Notes: a model not told the origin generated them from the letters alone. A DNA stretch of 64,000 nt from Berghia stephanieae (GCA_034508935.3 CM067443.1:107157884-107221883), one strand, 5' to 3'. Counted from the stretch's first letter, positions 24,372 through 39,199 are shown. Translations and numbers: made by a program.

Positions 24372-24422
24372 AGAGAGAGAGAGAGGGAGAGAGGAGAGAG
24401 AGAAGAGAGAGAGAGAGAGAGG
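24332..24422. repeat. (AG)n microsatellite
   Basis: A second purine dinucleotide tract, with short interruptions. Confidence 0.93.
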
Positions 24423-24708
24423 GAGAAGATCGAGCTGGAGAGGAGAGTAAAATTGAGAGATGACACGATATAGAGAAAGAGAGTAAATCACGCTGGAGAA
24501 GTGTAATATTATCTTATCATTCTGTGTCATATGTACAAATTAGGCAGAGAGAAGGAACATTGGGGCTTGTTCGAGATGGTGGTGTTATACCAATTCGACT
24601 CACTTTAGAGGCAATTCTATAAATAGGTTTGAGCTAGGTAATCTGCAGCGGCTACAGCATGCATGGAAAACACACTCACTAGCGAGTCAACCAGCGTGCA
24701 CATACACT

Positions 24709-24753
<45 letters not shown>
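24709..24753. repeat. (CA)n microsatellite
   Basis: Pure CA run of about 45 bases. Confidence 0.95.
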
Positions 24754-24756
<3 letters not shown>

Positions 24757-25495
24757 AACACATAGTACGCACGCACGTACAGACGGATTGCACAGCAAGC
24801 TGATCAAACAAGCGCCCTCTTGTGCCAACGACCAACGAACTTGCAAACGGATGTGTGATCGGTCTGCTTGTCGCCTCCAAAAATAAAATTTGTTTTTTCC
24901 CTGGAACAGTTTATCCAAGATTTAGAATGGTAAGTTTCGTGATCATTTTTCATCATCATACAGCCCCCGTTAGGTATGCACTTTTATTCGAAGCACATGT
25001 TTCTATCTACAAGAGTTGGACTGTCCAAATAATATTAAGGATGAAATAGGGTTTGGAGGGGATCTAAGTCTAAGCGCAGGAAGGGCAGTGAAGGGTCTAC
25101 ATTGCAAATATGAGTAACCTAGGCTCGTTGACTGCTTTTCCTCCGTTGGCTTATTAATGATAATAACAACCCTTCCAGTAATCCAAATTATTTCACTGCC
25201 AATAAGATACTTGACGAACGACACCAAACTGACTCGAGTCGCATCTCAACAAATTAACAAATAGACCTATACAGATATCAAATCAAAATGATACTAATGA
25301 TTAATGATACCATCCATAATGATAATGAATGTCACATCACAATGGGTCAATGAGTCTGTCTTGTACTCGAAGATCAAGTTGATCATGACCTTATCACTGC
25401 ATCAAATTTGAGGTTAGCTGAAAAATCCCTCTCCCAAAATTTTGTCTCGATCTCTGACTTTTCTCCCAACTACGAAGTCTAATTTAAGGCTGCAG

Positions 25496-25519
25496 CTATT
25501 CAGACTCGAGTCTGAATAG
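25496..25519. repeat. Perfect 24-bp palindrome centred on CTCGAG
   Basis: Each half reads CTATTCAGACTC on its own strand. Partial copies ('AGTCTGAATAG', 'ctattcaggctcgagtctga') recur at about 25590 and 26050-26092, so the whole 25490-26100 stretch has inverted-repeat character. Confidence 0.85.
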
Positions 25520-27170
25520 TCTCACATGGCTATTCGGACTCAAATTACAATGCGCATGTGCAATCAACATTCTATTAGGACCGGAGTCAGTCTGAATAGT
25601 CTCCCATGACTATATTATTTTTTGTTGTTGTTCGTTTTGTTTTTAATTTGGTTTTATTTAACATCAAATTGATGCAAATGAAAATAACAATTTCAATTAT
25701 AAATTATAGTAACCCACTGACTTAATTTGACGTGAAAGAGAAAGTCAATCGATCAATTAATTGGAAGTCCAATTAAAGATTAACAAGAAAAGAGTTAAAA
25801 TTTTAAAACTCTTCAAAACGAACAAAAGTCAGTCAAAGTAACTGGTCTAAAATAAAATCAGGACAAAGAATAGACATATTGTGATAGTGTGAGACATAGG
25901 AAGTAGGGGTATGGGCTGAGTCAGTGTGCAAAACAGAATTTCTCTTAACTCTTCTTCTACTTCTCTATAAGTTCCACCCTCTGCCCACTGCCTGCAGGGT
26001 TGCCCCCCCCCCCCCCCCCCCATTTTTTTGCACGTGTACAATGGAGTTTCAGTCTGAATAGCCACAGAACACTATTCAGGCTCGAGTCTGAAGTGCCACT
26101 TCGGTAATTTAATGTTTGTTGTTTTTTTTATGGTGTTGGTGTCTAATACTAATATCAGACTTTTTAAACTTAAACTTTAAAATACTGAACACTCATTCTA
26201 CCACGTTTCAATGTTAGTCGACATCCTTCAGACTTCAGAATGTCATTTTGTGCACCCAATGCATTAAGTGTTCCTTATTTGACTATTAGAAAAGGGGATG
26301 TGGGAGGCCTTCCGTAAGCTCCTCTCACCAAGGGAAACAACACAAGTATTCCTTTAACCTATAACTAACCCTAAGAAAAAAAAAAATCCTCCAACCTCGA
26401 GCTGACCCTTATTAAACCCCCCCCCCCTCCCAAAAAAACCCCCCCGCAGACTGCTTTGCACTGCCTTTTTATACTTCGACGACAAAATTGCGATGGAGAA
26501 CCAAAACTATGGTCATATTAGGAAATTTTAAACTTTCACTAGTCTATTGACAAATTGAATAAATAAACGCCTGACAAAAGATCCATGGGGGGTAGGAGTT
26601 GTGTATCATTACATCCATTTACCGTCATAGCCAACCTTTAGCAAACCAATCAATCACAAATTTCATGACTACAAACATAGACCAAATGAAAACTAAAACT
26701 GAACTAAAAGAAACTTTTAATAATAATTCCCCCTGTCTATTAGATTATAATGTGACCATAATATTTTTTAACTTTTCATCTTTATTGAAGTCTTACCCTT
26801 TTTGACAAGTAATCTTAAACTTTTTCTCATAAAGATCTCTTGAAATGTCTCCTCCGCATGTTATGTAGAAAGCGTTTTTTGTTGTTGTGATTGATAGATA
26901 TGAGGTTTATCTTTGTCTTAGGTTGTATTTTTTTATGACTGTGGATTTTCACAGATAAGAACTGGTCCTTCTTTACATCATTTTACGGAATTTTACAGTA
27001 TTTTCTCCAGACTTAATTTGCTCTAATGCAAATTGACGTTTTGTTTCTTGATATTTGTCTTCAATAATACCCATTAAAAAATACAAGGTTGACAATTTTC
27101 CATATATTTACGGAATTTAGTATTTTATAAACTCTCTGTATATTTTCCAATCACCTGCTACATACCTGCC

Positions 27171-27567
27171 TATTGTTATGGACCATCATCCGTAATTGTT
27201 ACGGAAGTGTAAGGACAATTACGGACTTACAGAAATAGAAGAAATATTACTGATACAAATGGTCGCAACGTTAAATTAAAAAATAATAATTTTTTTCATT
27301 ATTTACCGCATGCTACAATAAAAAAATGCCTCGTTGGCTGGTGACGAGTGACGTCATCGACTCGACACAGAAACTTTACCCTCATCGGTAGACACAGTGC
27401 AGTGTCGAAAGTAGGTCATCAATAAGCATATTATGATCGCGGGGGCCATTGGCATACAGATGTAAAAGGGTGTATCTATCATTTTTGTATTACTGAAATC
27501 TGACCATTAATTACTGATGAATTTTGTATTTCTTACTGAATTTGAAATTCTCAAGTAGGCAGGTATG
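27171..27567. mobile_element. MITE with CATACCTGCCTA ends
   Basis: CATACCTGCCTATTG at the left and CAAGTAGGCAGGTATG at the right are inverted over about 15 bases. It is about 400 bp long, with no coding capacity and no clear target duplication. Confidence 0.6.
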
Positions 27568-27764
27568 CTGCTAAACAGAAAGTACATATCATCTTTTTAC
27601 TGGATTTCAGCACTCAGAAAGGAGTCGGTCTATGTGTTTGTGTAAAATTTCAGTAAATTTTGCCTCCTGAATTGGCAACCCTGAATATAAACTTTTAGAT
27701 TAGAATTTTAACAACTGTCAAAATTTAATATAATTTTCTGTTTTCAACTTTTTCTATTTGCAGG

Positions 27765-27814
27765 ATGTCCATAATATGAAGCATCATTATAAAGTGTGCA
27801 ATCACTTTGTTTGA
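27765..27814 (+). promoter_or_regulatory. Two overlapping upstream ORFs in the 5' leader
   Basis: In the exon that starts at 27764, ATG at 27765 opens a 4-codon frame (stop 27777-27779) and ATG at 27776 opens a 12-codon frame (stop at 27814). Both precede the main ATG at 27862 and could lower its translation. Confidence 0.5.
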
Positions 27815-27861
27815 TTACAAATTATCCTGTTGTATTGGAGCATCTTTTTGACTGGTTGAAA

Positions 27862-28596
27862 ATGGATGATCTAGACGATGGCTCAGCCTCTCCAGAATCT
27901 GCTGATGAAAATTTGACTGATCTACCACCATCTGAAGATCAGGTTTTCTCAAAGAACAGATCGAAGCGAAAACCGTCTAAAACACAGATAAAACATATTG
28001 CCCAGGGAGAATTTGGTCCCCCTGTGATGAATGGACAGACTCCTGGTGGTGTTGGAGGGACAAGAACTAATTCATCAAATACACACAATCCTCCTAATGA
28101 AAGGAAAAAAGTCTCAACTTCTAAAAATGTAAAATATGATACTCTTGTGCCAAAATTTGGGGACAACAACATTGATGATATGCAAGGCCTTTATGAGGCT
28201 GCTAATACACAGCTGCAATCACCAAGAGCAGCACGACGAGTGAAATGGTCTCCAAAAGTGGTAAAACAGAATGCATCTCCCCAATCTTCATCAGCTGCAC
28301 AACATGCCTCCTTCCTGAATTCTTCACTTTCTTCATTAGACCAGTCACAGACAATGAATACCTCACCTCGCTCTGCATCAGGTCGGCCATCTCCATGTTA
28401 TCCCTGTGCAATATGTGGCAAAGTCTTCAGAGTTCCAAGTCGTTTTGATAGTCATATGCTTGGTCATAGCAAAGGGAAACCTTTTTGTTGCAATACATGT
28501 GGCAAAATGTTTGCATCTCAAGAGAAGCTGGATAGACACTTACCAGTGCATAACTGTGATCGTCGTGCAGCTTTCACATGTGAGACTTGTGGAAAG
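27862..28596 (+). CDS. Zinc-finger gene, shared first coding exon
   Basis: The exon starts at an acceptor (27764). An in-frame TAA at 27790-27792 precedes ATG 27862, which sets the start (context gaaaATGG). It encodes 245 residues: an acidic, Ser/Pro-rich N terminus (MDDLDDGSASPESADENLTD), a basic patch SKRKPSKTQIKH at about 32-43, then C2H2 fingers CAICGK...HMLGH (from residue 182) and CNTCGK...HLPVH. It ends with the CxxC half of a third finger (FTCETCGK) at a phase-0 donor, GGTAATC. The rest of that finger must come from a downstream exon. No family name is recognised; a nuclear DNA-binding role is inferred from the fingers. Confidence 0.92.
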
Positions 28597-31500
28597 GTAA
28601 TCTGACTTTTCATTTTTTCCACAAAAATATATTATGTGAAATTATATATGAGCTCTATGTAATTGTTATTTTTTAATTCATATTACTTAATCTCCTTTTG
28701 AGAAACTTTTCTAAGCTTTGATACTTTGACATTCTTGATTTATAGAATTTCAATCACTTTGAGGTAAATTAGAATTGACTAATATAGAGATAGTCACAGA
28801 TGAACCTTGAAACCGTGAACATATATGAGTTACGGTACTACTATGTGTTTGTTTTATTTTGATTTGGGTTAGCTAGTATATTATTATAAATTTTATATAA
28901 TGCATCTCCACAATTTTTGTACTTTTTATTCCATTCATGCAGATAAAAGACACTTTTTTCTTTCTAAAAATACCTATTTAAGGTATACTATATACACTTT
29001 TCGTCATGGAAATGTTGGTAGGTCTGGTTTTTATTATTAATGCACTGCTGGACTATTAACTTTTAATTCGGTGAAATACCATTGTATTGGTGCTATGCAC
29101 TCAAATGGCAAGTCACATATCACAAAGAAATTAAAATAGCATCTCTTTCAGGCAGACTGGCTTCATCTGTCTATCTTTCAGGCAAAATGATCCCTGTATG
29201 ACTATGAACTTTCACCTGTGGTTGTTTCTAATTCTGATATTGTTGTGTTACCCAAATCTGCTTTGATCAGTGTAAATAAAAAATGAGAGTAAGGAATGGG
29301 AGTGCAGATGGTTTTTCCTTTTCTTAGCTTTATTTATAATTTATAGTCATGGTCTCCGGATTAAATTTTGTGTATTTTTATGTGATTCATTTTATGTCAA
29401 TAGGTCTGTGTCAATTGGAGAGCATATTTGTATCACATGAAGGCAAAGCACACAGAATCTGGAGGGAAACGATTCTCTTGCAATGTAAGTTCATTTTGTT
29501 CTAAGTTACTAATTTGAAAATTTATGGTTCACAAATATTTTACATTCCATTTAATTTTTTGACATTTGTTTTGCATGAGTTTCCTTTATTTCCCCCCTTT
29601 GAAATTTAATGGTATGGATACCAAATTTTTTTAACGCAGTGAATTTATTTTGAGATGAACTTGAAATTTTACTACAGTCCACTCCGGATAATTGCAACTC
29701 AGTTAATCACAACATTTCCCAAGAAACGGAATTAATTCTTTATAAAAGTCACTGGTTAATTGCAACAATCTTTGATTAATCGGAACAACTTTTCGACCTC
29801 AAAAAGTGTCAAATTCAAGATATCAATCAAACAAAATCTCATGATTAAATTTTATCATGGGTGAAATCATGACTGGTTGAAGAATAGAGAGTCTGCGGGG
29901 TTTAATGCTAAAGGAGTGTATCACCATTCTAATAGAGACAAAAGAGGGCAGAGCTTTGTAGAATGGGTTTGTGCGGCTAGACAACAGGTAGACAATGCCA
30001 GTTGTAAGGAGAGACTGAACTATGATATCCATTGTTTTGGGATTGACAACTGTGCATTCTGATCGAGTTTGGTAAGAGCTTGTTGACTCTCATCACGACT
30101 AATATCTTTGATTCTTACAAATGTTGAATACAAAAGAGTGAAAATTAATCCACATCTGAATAAAATGCCGGCTTGCATCATAGCTGCTTTCGGTTGACAA
30201 ACCTATACAGGGCTGTCATATGGTTTTTGTTTCAATCAAATTGCTCAGTTTGTGGTGGACTAAGAACAATATTTACAACAACTGGTTTGAGTTTACCATA
30301 TATGTGTAAAATGTTGCAATCGTGGACAGGAAACTCAACTTCGGTTAATCGCAACATTTTCGCTGATCCCAAGGTGTTGCGATTATCCAGAGTGGACTGT
30401 ACTTCAATCCTCGAGTCTACAGAAAATGGGTGAACAGAGTTCTAGATAGTTTTTTAGCAATACCCTTTATCTGTTGCTCAATCCATCTTTTTAAGAGTTT
30501 ATTTATATGTTTCATGTGTCAACTTTTTCTTTATTTAATTTTCATCCTCGACCATAAACATATGACTTGGGTATGTTGGTATCTGAGAAATAGAGTTTAT
30601 TTTCTTCTTAATCAATGTTCTCTTGCTGTAATGCAGTAATGGATTTATTACAAAATTAAGTGTTGCACCAATTTTATATGGTGATCACGATGAATTAGGG
30701 TTTGGAATAACTCTTAATTAATATTACCAGTAAATATATGGAATTTAAGAGAAACATAGTCCTTTGATGTTTGTGAAGTGATCTGGCAAAACCCGCCAGA
30801 TGCTGTGCAGGCTAATTTTGAGATATTTGAGTGAAAAATTGTAATTATCTGTAAGATTTTCGTTTTTTTCACTTCATCACTTTTAGTATCCATCCAACCA
30901 CATTCTCGCGAAAGGATTTTATACTTTTAAACTAAAAGTTTGTTTAATTAAATTTTTCTCTGACTTCTATTGACGATGTGAAATGTCCTTGAGATTGACA
31001 TATAATATGCCTCTGAGGTAGAAGATTTCAATTCAGTGCTGAGAGCCGAAATTTTTACCAAACCCCAACATATCACATATCATTCTTTTCGTCTTGGAGT
31101 GCAAGTCAGTGCATGTGAATACAAGCTATCAGCGAAACAGTAAAACTACTGTGCACATGTATAAACAAAACAAGTAACCGCAATAAGCAGTAGTCCCACA
31201 TTCCATTCACTTTCCTGTGTGAAATATTGTGTCATCAATAAAGTCATGCGACTGGGAGTATTTTTCTTCAATTTTACATCATTATTTACAATATAAAATA
31301 TTTTAAAATCATGAATGACGTCGTAACTAAGAAAACCGAGAGAGCAATCGAATAGCTAGGATGAAGCCGAACACGAACGTTCTCCTGCTAAAGTGTTATG
31401 TTAAGGAAGGAAGAAGGCTTTAAAAATAAGGGGGTGGTGGGGATAAAGTCAAAATCATTGGCTTGTGTTACAGACACAATATTTGAGTATGAATGTGGTG

Positions 31501-32959
31501 TGCAAATGCTGTTGTGATGGTAATGTAACTGTATTTTAAACAGTTTGTCATAAAAAAACGTATGTCTTGTCTTCAAAAAGCGATTTTCTCCATTAAAAAA
31601 AATATTTGACCTCCCTCTATTCAAATGTGAATAACTTGGGCCCTAATTAAGATAATTACAATATTCAAACTGCATTTTATTCAGAAATTGTGCCTCTGTC
31701 TAAATATATAATAATATGGGCTTGAATTTTTCTGACATCCAACAGGATTTGCCAGCTCACCTCACATTTAGGAAACAAGAATACATAATGTCCATTCTAC
31801 GTCCGTTCCACAGGCTTAGATGGGAATAGATGAATTAAGTTTAAAATGAAATCACTACATTTAAGTCTTGACCCTAAAATTTTCTGATTCTCTTCCTAGC
31901 ATTAAGATCACAATTACCAACAGAACTACAGAAATGAGTTTTAGAATGCAGCATTATTTGTTTCTCAAATTTAGAACAGGCTTAATCTGCTCTCCAGAAT
32001 TAGTCTTTGTCTGGCATCTTTCAAGAGAATTCGTTTTATAGAATATTTTAAGTTAGCTTTTTTCTGAACAGTTCTTTGTAAAAAAATGTGTGATTGCTCA
32101 GGGTTTGTTAGTGTTTTTGTTTGTTTGTGGGTGTGTGTGCATACATTTTTTGCATTTTATTGAAACATTTTGGTGTAAAGCACTTTCAAGCTTAAGTGTA
32201 TGAATTTGAAAGTTACGGTTATAAAATAAAGTAACTATTATTATTATTATTATTATATTATTTTTTATTATTATTATTATAACAGTGGTAGCTTGAAACC
32301 GGTAAACCTGGCAAATCATGACAAATTTTTAAGGAACAATTTTTTTCTATATAATTTATCTCTCTAATTGGGAAAAGGTCATATGGCTAATCAGGAAAAA
32401 AAATTTCTGATTCCCGACATTTATTCTGATGATTTTTTTCCACTTTTATAAATTCTTTTCCTTGAAAAATATGAACAATGCAAATGGAGCAGGAACGCTC
32501 ACTCGAAAGTCGCTACTACTCAGTCAGCCACCCCAACTCAATATGTGTACTAAAAGATTTTGCGTCTGTATCATTGCTTTTCGTCTCCTGCGGTGTGAAT
32601 TGAGTCTCATACATTTAGGTGGGACAATGATTTAGCTCAATCCTGAGCTTGCATCACTGTCTTTTGCCTTGTCTGGTCTTATACTGGCCTTGCAGTTAAA
32701 TGGGTAGGAGAAAAGATAAAGAATGAATCTGTCTATGATTGATAGACCAGATCTGTTGAAGTTTACACTTCTTAATCAGTCCATTTTATACCTAGAGATT
32801 GCCTTGACATGACAGAAGGGACAAAGTACTCAAGGCTTGTATTGTAGGTAAACTGAAATCTTCACCTTTCTGGCTAAGTCGCTTATCGGAGTGATTTTGG
32901 CAGCGATTGACATTTCCTGGTTAGAGAGGCCCCATTGTATTATTATTATATTATTATTA

Positions 32960-33017
<58 letters not shown>

Positions 33018-36000
33018 GTTTAGTAGATAGTGTTGTCATTGTTATTCATTTTGAATTGTCTCAGGTAATTGCTTTTGTTTGAATAGAGGTGTTATCAATA
33101 TTTAATTTCATTGTAATTATTTGAAGTGAGGACACTTTGACAGGAAAGACTCACAGCTTGAACTTGTCCTCCTTCCTTTTACAGTTGTGCGGTCGACAGT
33201 TCCACAGTGGTCAACGTCTACGGAATCACATGGCAAGTCATGAGGTTGGTAAAAACCACTGCTGTCATGTGTGTGGCAAGTTGTTTGAAAGTCACAAGAA
33301 ACTGGCCATCCACTCCCTCGTACACAACCTGTCCAGCATGCATGATCAAAATCTTCAATGTGTAGACTGTGGCCGTCAATATACAGAATGGATTGCATTT
33401 AAACAGCATATGAAAACACATGGAACAGAAGGCGTTCATTACCCGTGTGGCATTTGTGGAGAGACTTTTACCACACAGTATGAGAAAGAGAAACACAAAA
33501 GAGTTCATAAACAAGTACAATGTGGTGTTTGTAATAGATATTTCAGATCATCATCTGTCTTGTCTGTTCATTTACGTATTCATACTGGAGAAAAGCCTTA
33601 CAAATGTGGACTCTGTGATAAAGAATTCTCTCAGCTTTCTGTGATGAAAATTCACATGCGTATACACATCAAAGATGGAAGATATGATTGTAAGATATGC
33701 ACTGCCATTTTTACTGATGTCATGGACTATTTCAAACATTATGTGGCACACTTTGAGGATGGTAATCTTCAGTGTGAGATTTGTGGAAAGTTATTTGATA
33801 ACATCAAGAAAAAAAATCGCCACATGGCAGCTCATCAGGATAGGACAGGCCGTCAGTGTCATATTTGTGGGAAGGAATTCGGAAGAGTGTCTCATTTAGA
33901 AGCTCATATGCTTTGTCACTCTGATAATGCACCAATTATGTGTAAGATATGTGGGAAAATGTTCTCCTCTGACGAAGTCCTCACTGCTCATTATACTCTT
34001 CATATAAAACCAGATATGAATGATTCAGAAGTTTTAACTGAAAGCCCTCTATTTTGTGGTTTATGTGGGAAAATGTTTAAAGATCAAGAGTACCTTGATA
34101 AGCACATGAAAAGGCATGAAGATATCAGCTCTGTAACTACTAATATATCTAGAACCATCAAAAGTGAAGATGTAATGTTAGACGAAGACATAGTTGAGGT
34201 GCTGAATGGACACTTTCAATGTAAAGAATGTGGAAAAACATTTGGTCAAGAAGACCATCTTGTAGTTCATAGTAGAGAGCATACTGGTTTGAAACCTCAT
34301 ATTTGTGTCATGTGTGGTCAGAGCTTCATGCTTAGAAAGTTACTATTTGAACATGGCTTAACACATCGAAGCAAAGATTTGATTAATCATACTCCTATTC
34401 AACAAGGTAAATCAGAGTCCATTTCAAATGTTAGATATAATAGATCATCATCAGGAAAGCACAACATAGATTCTGATTCTGGCAGCAGCTCTGAGACAGA
34501 CACAGATTGCGATCATGAGGAAAATGTCCGTCAGTCTAAAGGAAAACAACCACAAGTAATAAATGAAAAGGAACCATCATCCTCATCATCATCTCCACCA
34601 CTGCCATCATCATCGTCTGAAATAAACCATCCTTATGATTCAAGTGTGTCGGATGAAAATCGGCCCTCAGCTACAGCTTACTCCTCTCAGCAGAGCTATT
34701 CATTGCCACATATTGGAACCAGTAAAGTCCCTTCCTCCTCTTACATCTCCAGCTCTGTGTCATCCTCGTCATCAACCTCATTAAGAAATAGAAACGATGC
34801 TCACGCTGCTGGGCACCAAATGCAAGATCAGTTTTCTTACAGAGATCAAGCCATAAACTCCCAAAATAATAATCCAATACCTCAAACCATGCATACGTCA
34901 TTCGATGCAAAGAATGCTGGTCACAATACACAGCACATGAATATGTCAAGGCCTGAAATACAAATGCCAGTTGAAATGCACATGTCTTCATCACACCAAG
35001 ACTTCAAAACCGACGTGAGTCATCATAATATTCCTTTGTCCTACCCTAGAGCCTACATGGCCTCTCCTAGCATGAGTAATATCCCTCTTCCTCACCATCA
35101 TCCATCTCTACCTTCTAATTTTCCTGGACAAACCAGCAGATTCAATCCTGATTTGCACCATAATACTTTGTCTAATTTTCAGTTGCTTCCCCAAACTGCT
35201 TTTCACGAGCAAACTTATCACATGTGAAGGTAAAACAATTATTTTTGTGAGAGTATGACTGGGAATTAATTGATGAGTATGATAAACAATGATTTGTCCA
35301 TATCAAACACTATTTACTCTAGTAAAGGACGTACCATTCACTTGTTCGATTTACCATGACTGCTTTCTCTCCAATTGTTACACTGAGATTAGTAATAGTT
35401 ATCAGGGGCACAAGATGGATTTCAATTTTCTTCTTTTCCCACGGTTCTTCTCTGTTCTTAAGACTAAGAGTTTGAAACAAAAGGTCGTGAAACATAAAGT
35501 GGACACAAAACAAGTTGATCAAACCCTACTTTCATTACTTTATTTATCCTTTGTTTTACCAATTGATCATTAACCACTTCTGTCTCCATTTTAAAGCATA
35601 TAAAATAATGCTGATGAGTTTGAATAAATCACCATAACCATATTATAAGGGAATTTGTCACTGATTCTGTCCCTTAGGTTTTTTTTCCAACACAGTGAAC
35701 ACTATTATGAGGACAACTTATACGTAAACAATTGAAGGCGTGATGGTTTCTATAAGTGAACGAATCTAACGAATGAGAACAGTGAAAATGCATTCATTCT
35801 TTTTTTCTTTTTGTTTTAAATTATGAAAATTTATCTCAATCAATGATGATAGCAAGAAATCAGCACCAGTTTTTCACAGTTATTTGCAAATGCTATTATA
35901 ATCAGTGCAAGCAGTAAGCTTTCTGTTTTCAGTTGCTAGTATCGTTCAGAGTTATCTGTCCTGAATTATTAAGCTTTAATGGCCAATGTGATGGGTAGGT

Positions 36001-37646
36001 AGGTCTTTACAATTATGCCTTTTTATTTGATTCAGCACTTCAAAATACAATGCAAAATTTTGGGCGGGTGGTTGGATGGGAGCATCACCCTTGAATCATA
36101 TACCTATGATGTTCGCATGGGTGTACGATCCGATAGTGATGTCGTTTCTTCTTCTCTTTACTAGCCTATCCTGCTTCTTTGGTTTGTGATTGTATTTTTG
36201 ACAGGGGATATTTTTTTTTCTGTAAATCTTCTGCCTGTTTGTCCTTGGTTATTTATAATTTAGCTTATGATATCTTTAGGTTATGATTTTGATTTACATT
36301 TGTACTATTTTTGTTAGATTGCTTGTTTTTTTGTTTCAGCGGTCTCTCATATAACCTCAATTGTGTTGGAAGAGACCTAAAGCAACAAACAAAATTTTGG
36401 CTTTATGAGGATTTATTAATATTTTAGGAGTAATGCTTATGATTATTCAGTCTGGCAACATTCTTGTTATCTAACGGCATCTCTGCTAAGTCACCAATGA
36501 ATCTTGACAGCATTCTCATTGCAGTTTTGCCTGATTTCCAATTTGTTAATGTAACTATCGCTTTCACTTTCTGAAACGTAAAAAAACCCCCAAAAACAAT
36601 CAAACACTATCGGTATAGGATTCGAAGCAAGCGTTTCTCCTTCTGTTTACTTCTCTCTCTGTCGCTCGTTACAATGCGGAAGGGGTAAGAATGGAGTGGA
36701 TTGTGATACAAATGATGTTTTGCAGCAAAGCATGGGTGCTTGTTTTCTTAACAAATGTCTTTTTTTTTTTAGCCATTCACTAGTTTGGTACTTGGGTCTT
36801 GGAAGCATCAATAACATATTTAATTTGTGTGCAGATTTTCTTCGATTGGTAATTTATAATACAATATACAGAGGTATAAAAGAAATAGATAAACAGAGGT
36901 ATAAAAGAAATAGAGTATACAGAGGTATAAGAGAAATAGAGATAAAAAAAGTTAACGGCAACAAACAGTAGCCCTAAATGATTTTCAATACATAATCCTA
37001 TCAAACCGAGGCAAACAGTGGTTGCCCTGTTTACACCCAATCTTCGCCACCAATTGGCATCGTCCCTTTTGACCAAAGTTGTCATCAATTTCCTTTTTCC
37101 ATTTATTTTTTTTTAAAGATTAGCCCTGCAGCTCATTTTGAATCATAGATGCAACAATTGGAGAGAATACAGTTTAAAATTTCTTGACATAACAGGTTTT
37201 TATGTTTATACTAAAGTAAAGTAAACATCACTAACAGTATTAATCTGATCTTTTTAAAACACTGATGTCAGCTTTTCTCTTTTGTGCTGTGACTTTGGGA
37301 GTAAAAGCCACAATTAGATAGAAAGAGAAAGAACGAGTTTTTAATCCTTGATCATTAAGACCATTAGATGATTTTTAAAAAATTTGACCTTTCTTTTCTG
37401 TTTTTAATTAATTTAAAGGAATGATGTGATTTTATTTGTTTACATCGTTTATCCATTATTTGTTAAATTTTTTTTGGTAAGGCCCATTATCATTTTCTCA
37501 TTATTTCAATATATTTGATGGGTAGAAGTTGTAGAAATTTTTTATGTAGATAATAATAATAATAATAATACACATTTATATAGCGCTCATTCTCGTGTAA
37601 AACACAAGCTCTGGGCACTTTACAATATAAATATCAATTTTAAGTG

Positions 37647-37679
<33 letters not shown>

Positions 37680-39099
37680 ACAACAACAATAACAATTCAT
37701 AGCCAAATCATAGATGAGATTAATGAAAGCATGATTGGGTGAATGTTTGGTTGGCAGACAGATATATTATGTGTTAAAGTTAAAGTCTACGAGATTGTCA
37801 TGTGAATGTAATGTAGGTATATTTTAAAAAACAGTAAATGAATGGTTTATTATAAAAAAAAACCCCACAAAAACCAAACTCGCATTCTTCATTCAAGAAG
37901 CAGACAGCTGGTAATTGATTAGTAGGTCATAAATCGTGTGCCATATTTTCATATTTATTAATTCAAAACTGTGTTTTTGACTTTCACAACACACTTTTAT
38001 GCGTGTTGCACTTTACCACCATTTTATTAAGGTTTGTGTTGGAACTAAAAGTAAATATGATTTAGAAAGCCTAACAACCCTATTTGAAAATGATTTTTAA
38101 GCTTTCAAAAATAAACAAATCACTTTCTCATGTCATCTTTGCTTTAGTCAGTGACTGAGATTTTTTTGTTTTGATTTTTGGATTTTTTATTAAACACCAA
38201 AGGGGATGATCGCGTTAAAAATATTTTTATGCTTCATTAATATTATAATAATGCTTATAATGCTTAACAGCCATTTATGTATGATATTGCATGTTCATAA
38301 AATAAAAAGATAGAAATTGAATCAAATACCTTGGTGATTGACATATATTGATGGATTGATTCCTTTGATTGGAAGTTAGTTAACTTAGATAACCTTTGTT
38401 AATTTTTTTCTCTCAAATTACAGAATAACGAAGGCATTTTTTTTTCTTTCAGTTCTCTTTTTGTTTGGTTTGAGTAAATTAATATGGCCATCATATCACA
38501 TTTTAGACTGAATAAATTGACTGTCACTGTAGATTTATCTTCACATCTTTAACTTCATTTTCAAATTAAAAAATAATAATGGAATCTTTTATTCATGATT
38601 TCTCTAAATATGAAATATATTTCAATGATCATTCTTGCCATATCTATTTCTTAAGAATACAAAAAAATGTGTCTCTGTGTGTCAGTTTGTGCTCAAGTGA
38701 AACTGTTACGAAGTCCAAAATTTATTAAAATTCCCATTTTCTTTCTTTTTTTTTTTTTTTTTTCCTTTTGAGAGACACATTTTCAGTAATTATTTTAAGT
38801 TTGAATTTATATATACATAAAAAGCGACCTAAAATATGAAGCATTGTGATTCACTTGTCATTGGTTTAATTGTTTGGAAACTTGATGTTAACAATATGTT
38901 TCGTAGTTATTTAATTTATCAATATCAAAATCAAAATTTCATAGGGATATGCTTGAAAATGAATGTTTGACGACTATTTGGATGAGACACCCACCTCTAC
39001 CTCTCTTCTTCTTCTTCTCTCTCTCCTCTCTCTTGTCTCATCTCTCATCTCTTCCTCTCCTCTCTCTCTCTCTCTTCTCTCTCTCTTTCTGCCTCTGTC

Positions 39100-39144
<45 letters not shown>

Positions 39145-39163
39145 TTGTCTGCCATCTTGTCTC

Positions 39164-39199
<36 letters not shown>

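Larger units (their letters stand above)
23618..27763. other. Divergent intergenic region between ZZZ3 and the zinc-finger gene
   Basis: Both genes have their first coding exon preceded by a splice acceptor, so both promoters and 5' exons should lie here or beyond. I cannot place them. The region holds long GA and CA microsatellites, C runs, a palindromic segment (25490-26100) and a MITE (27171-27567). Confidence 0.5.

Noticed and set aside
23940-24530. 196-codon open frame rich in Ser and Leu on the minus strand, and similar frames at 38949-39398
   Set aside because: They arise from GA/CT microsatellites. Several overlapping frames are open because the repeat lacks stop codons.
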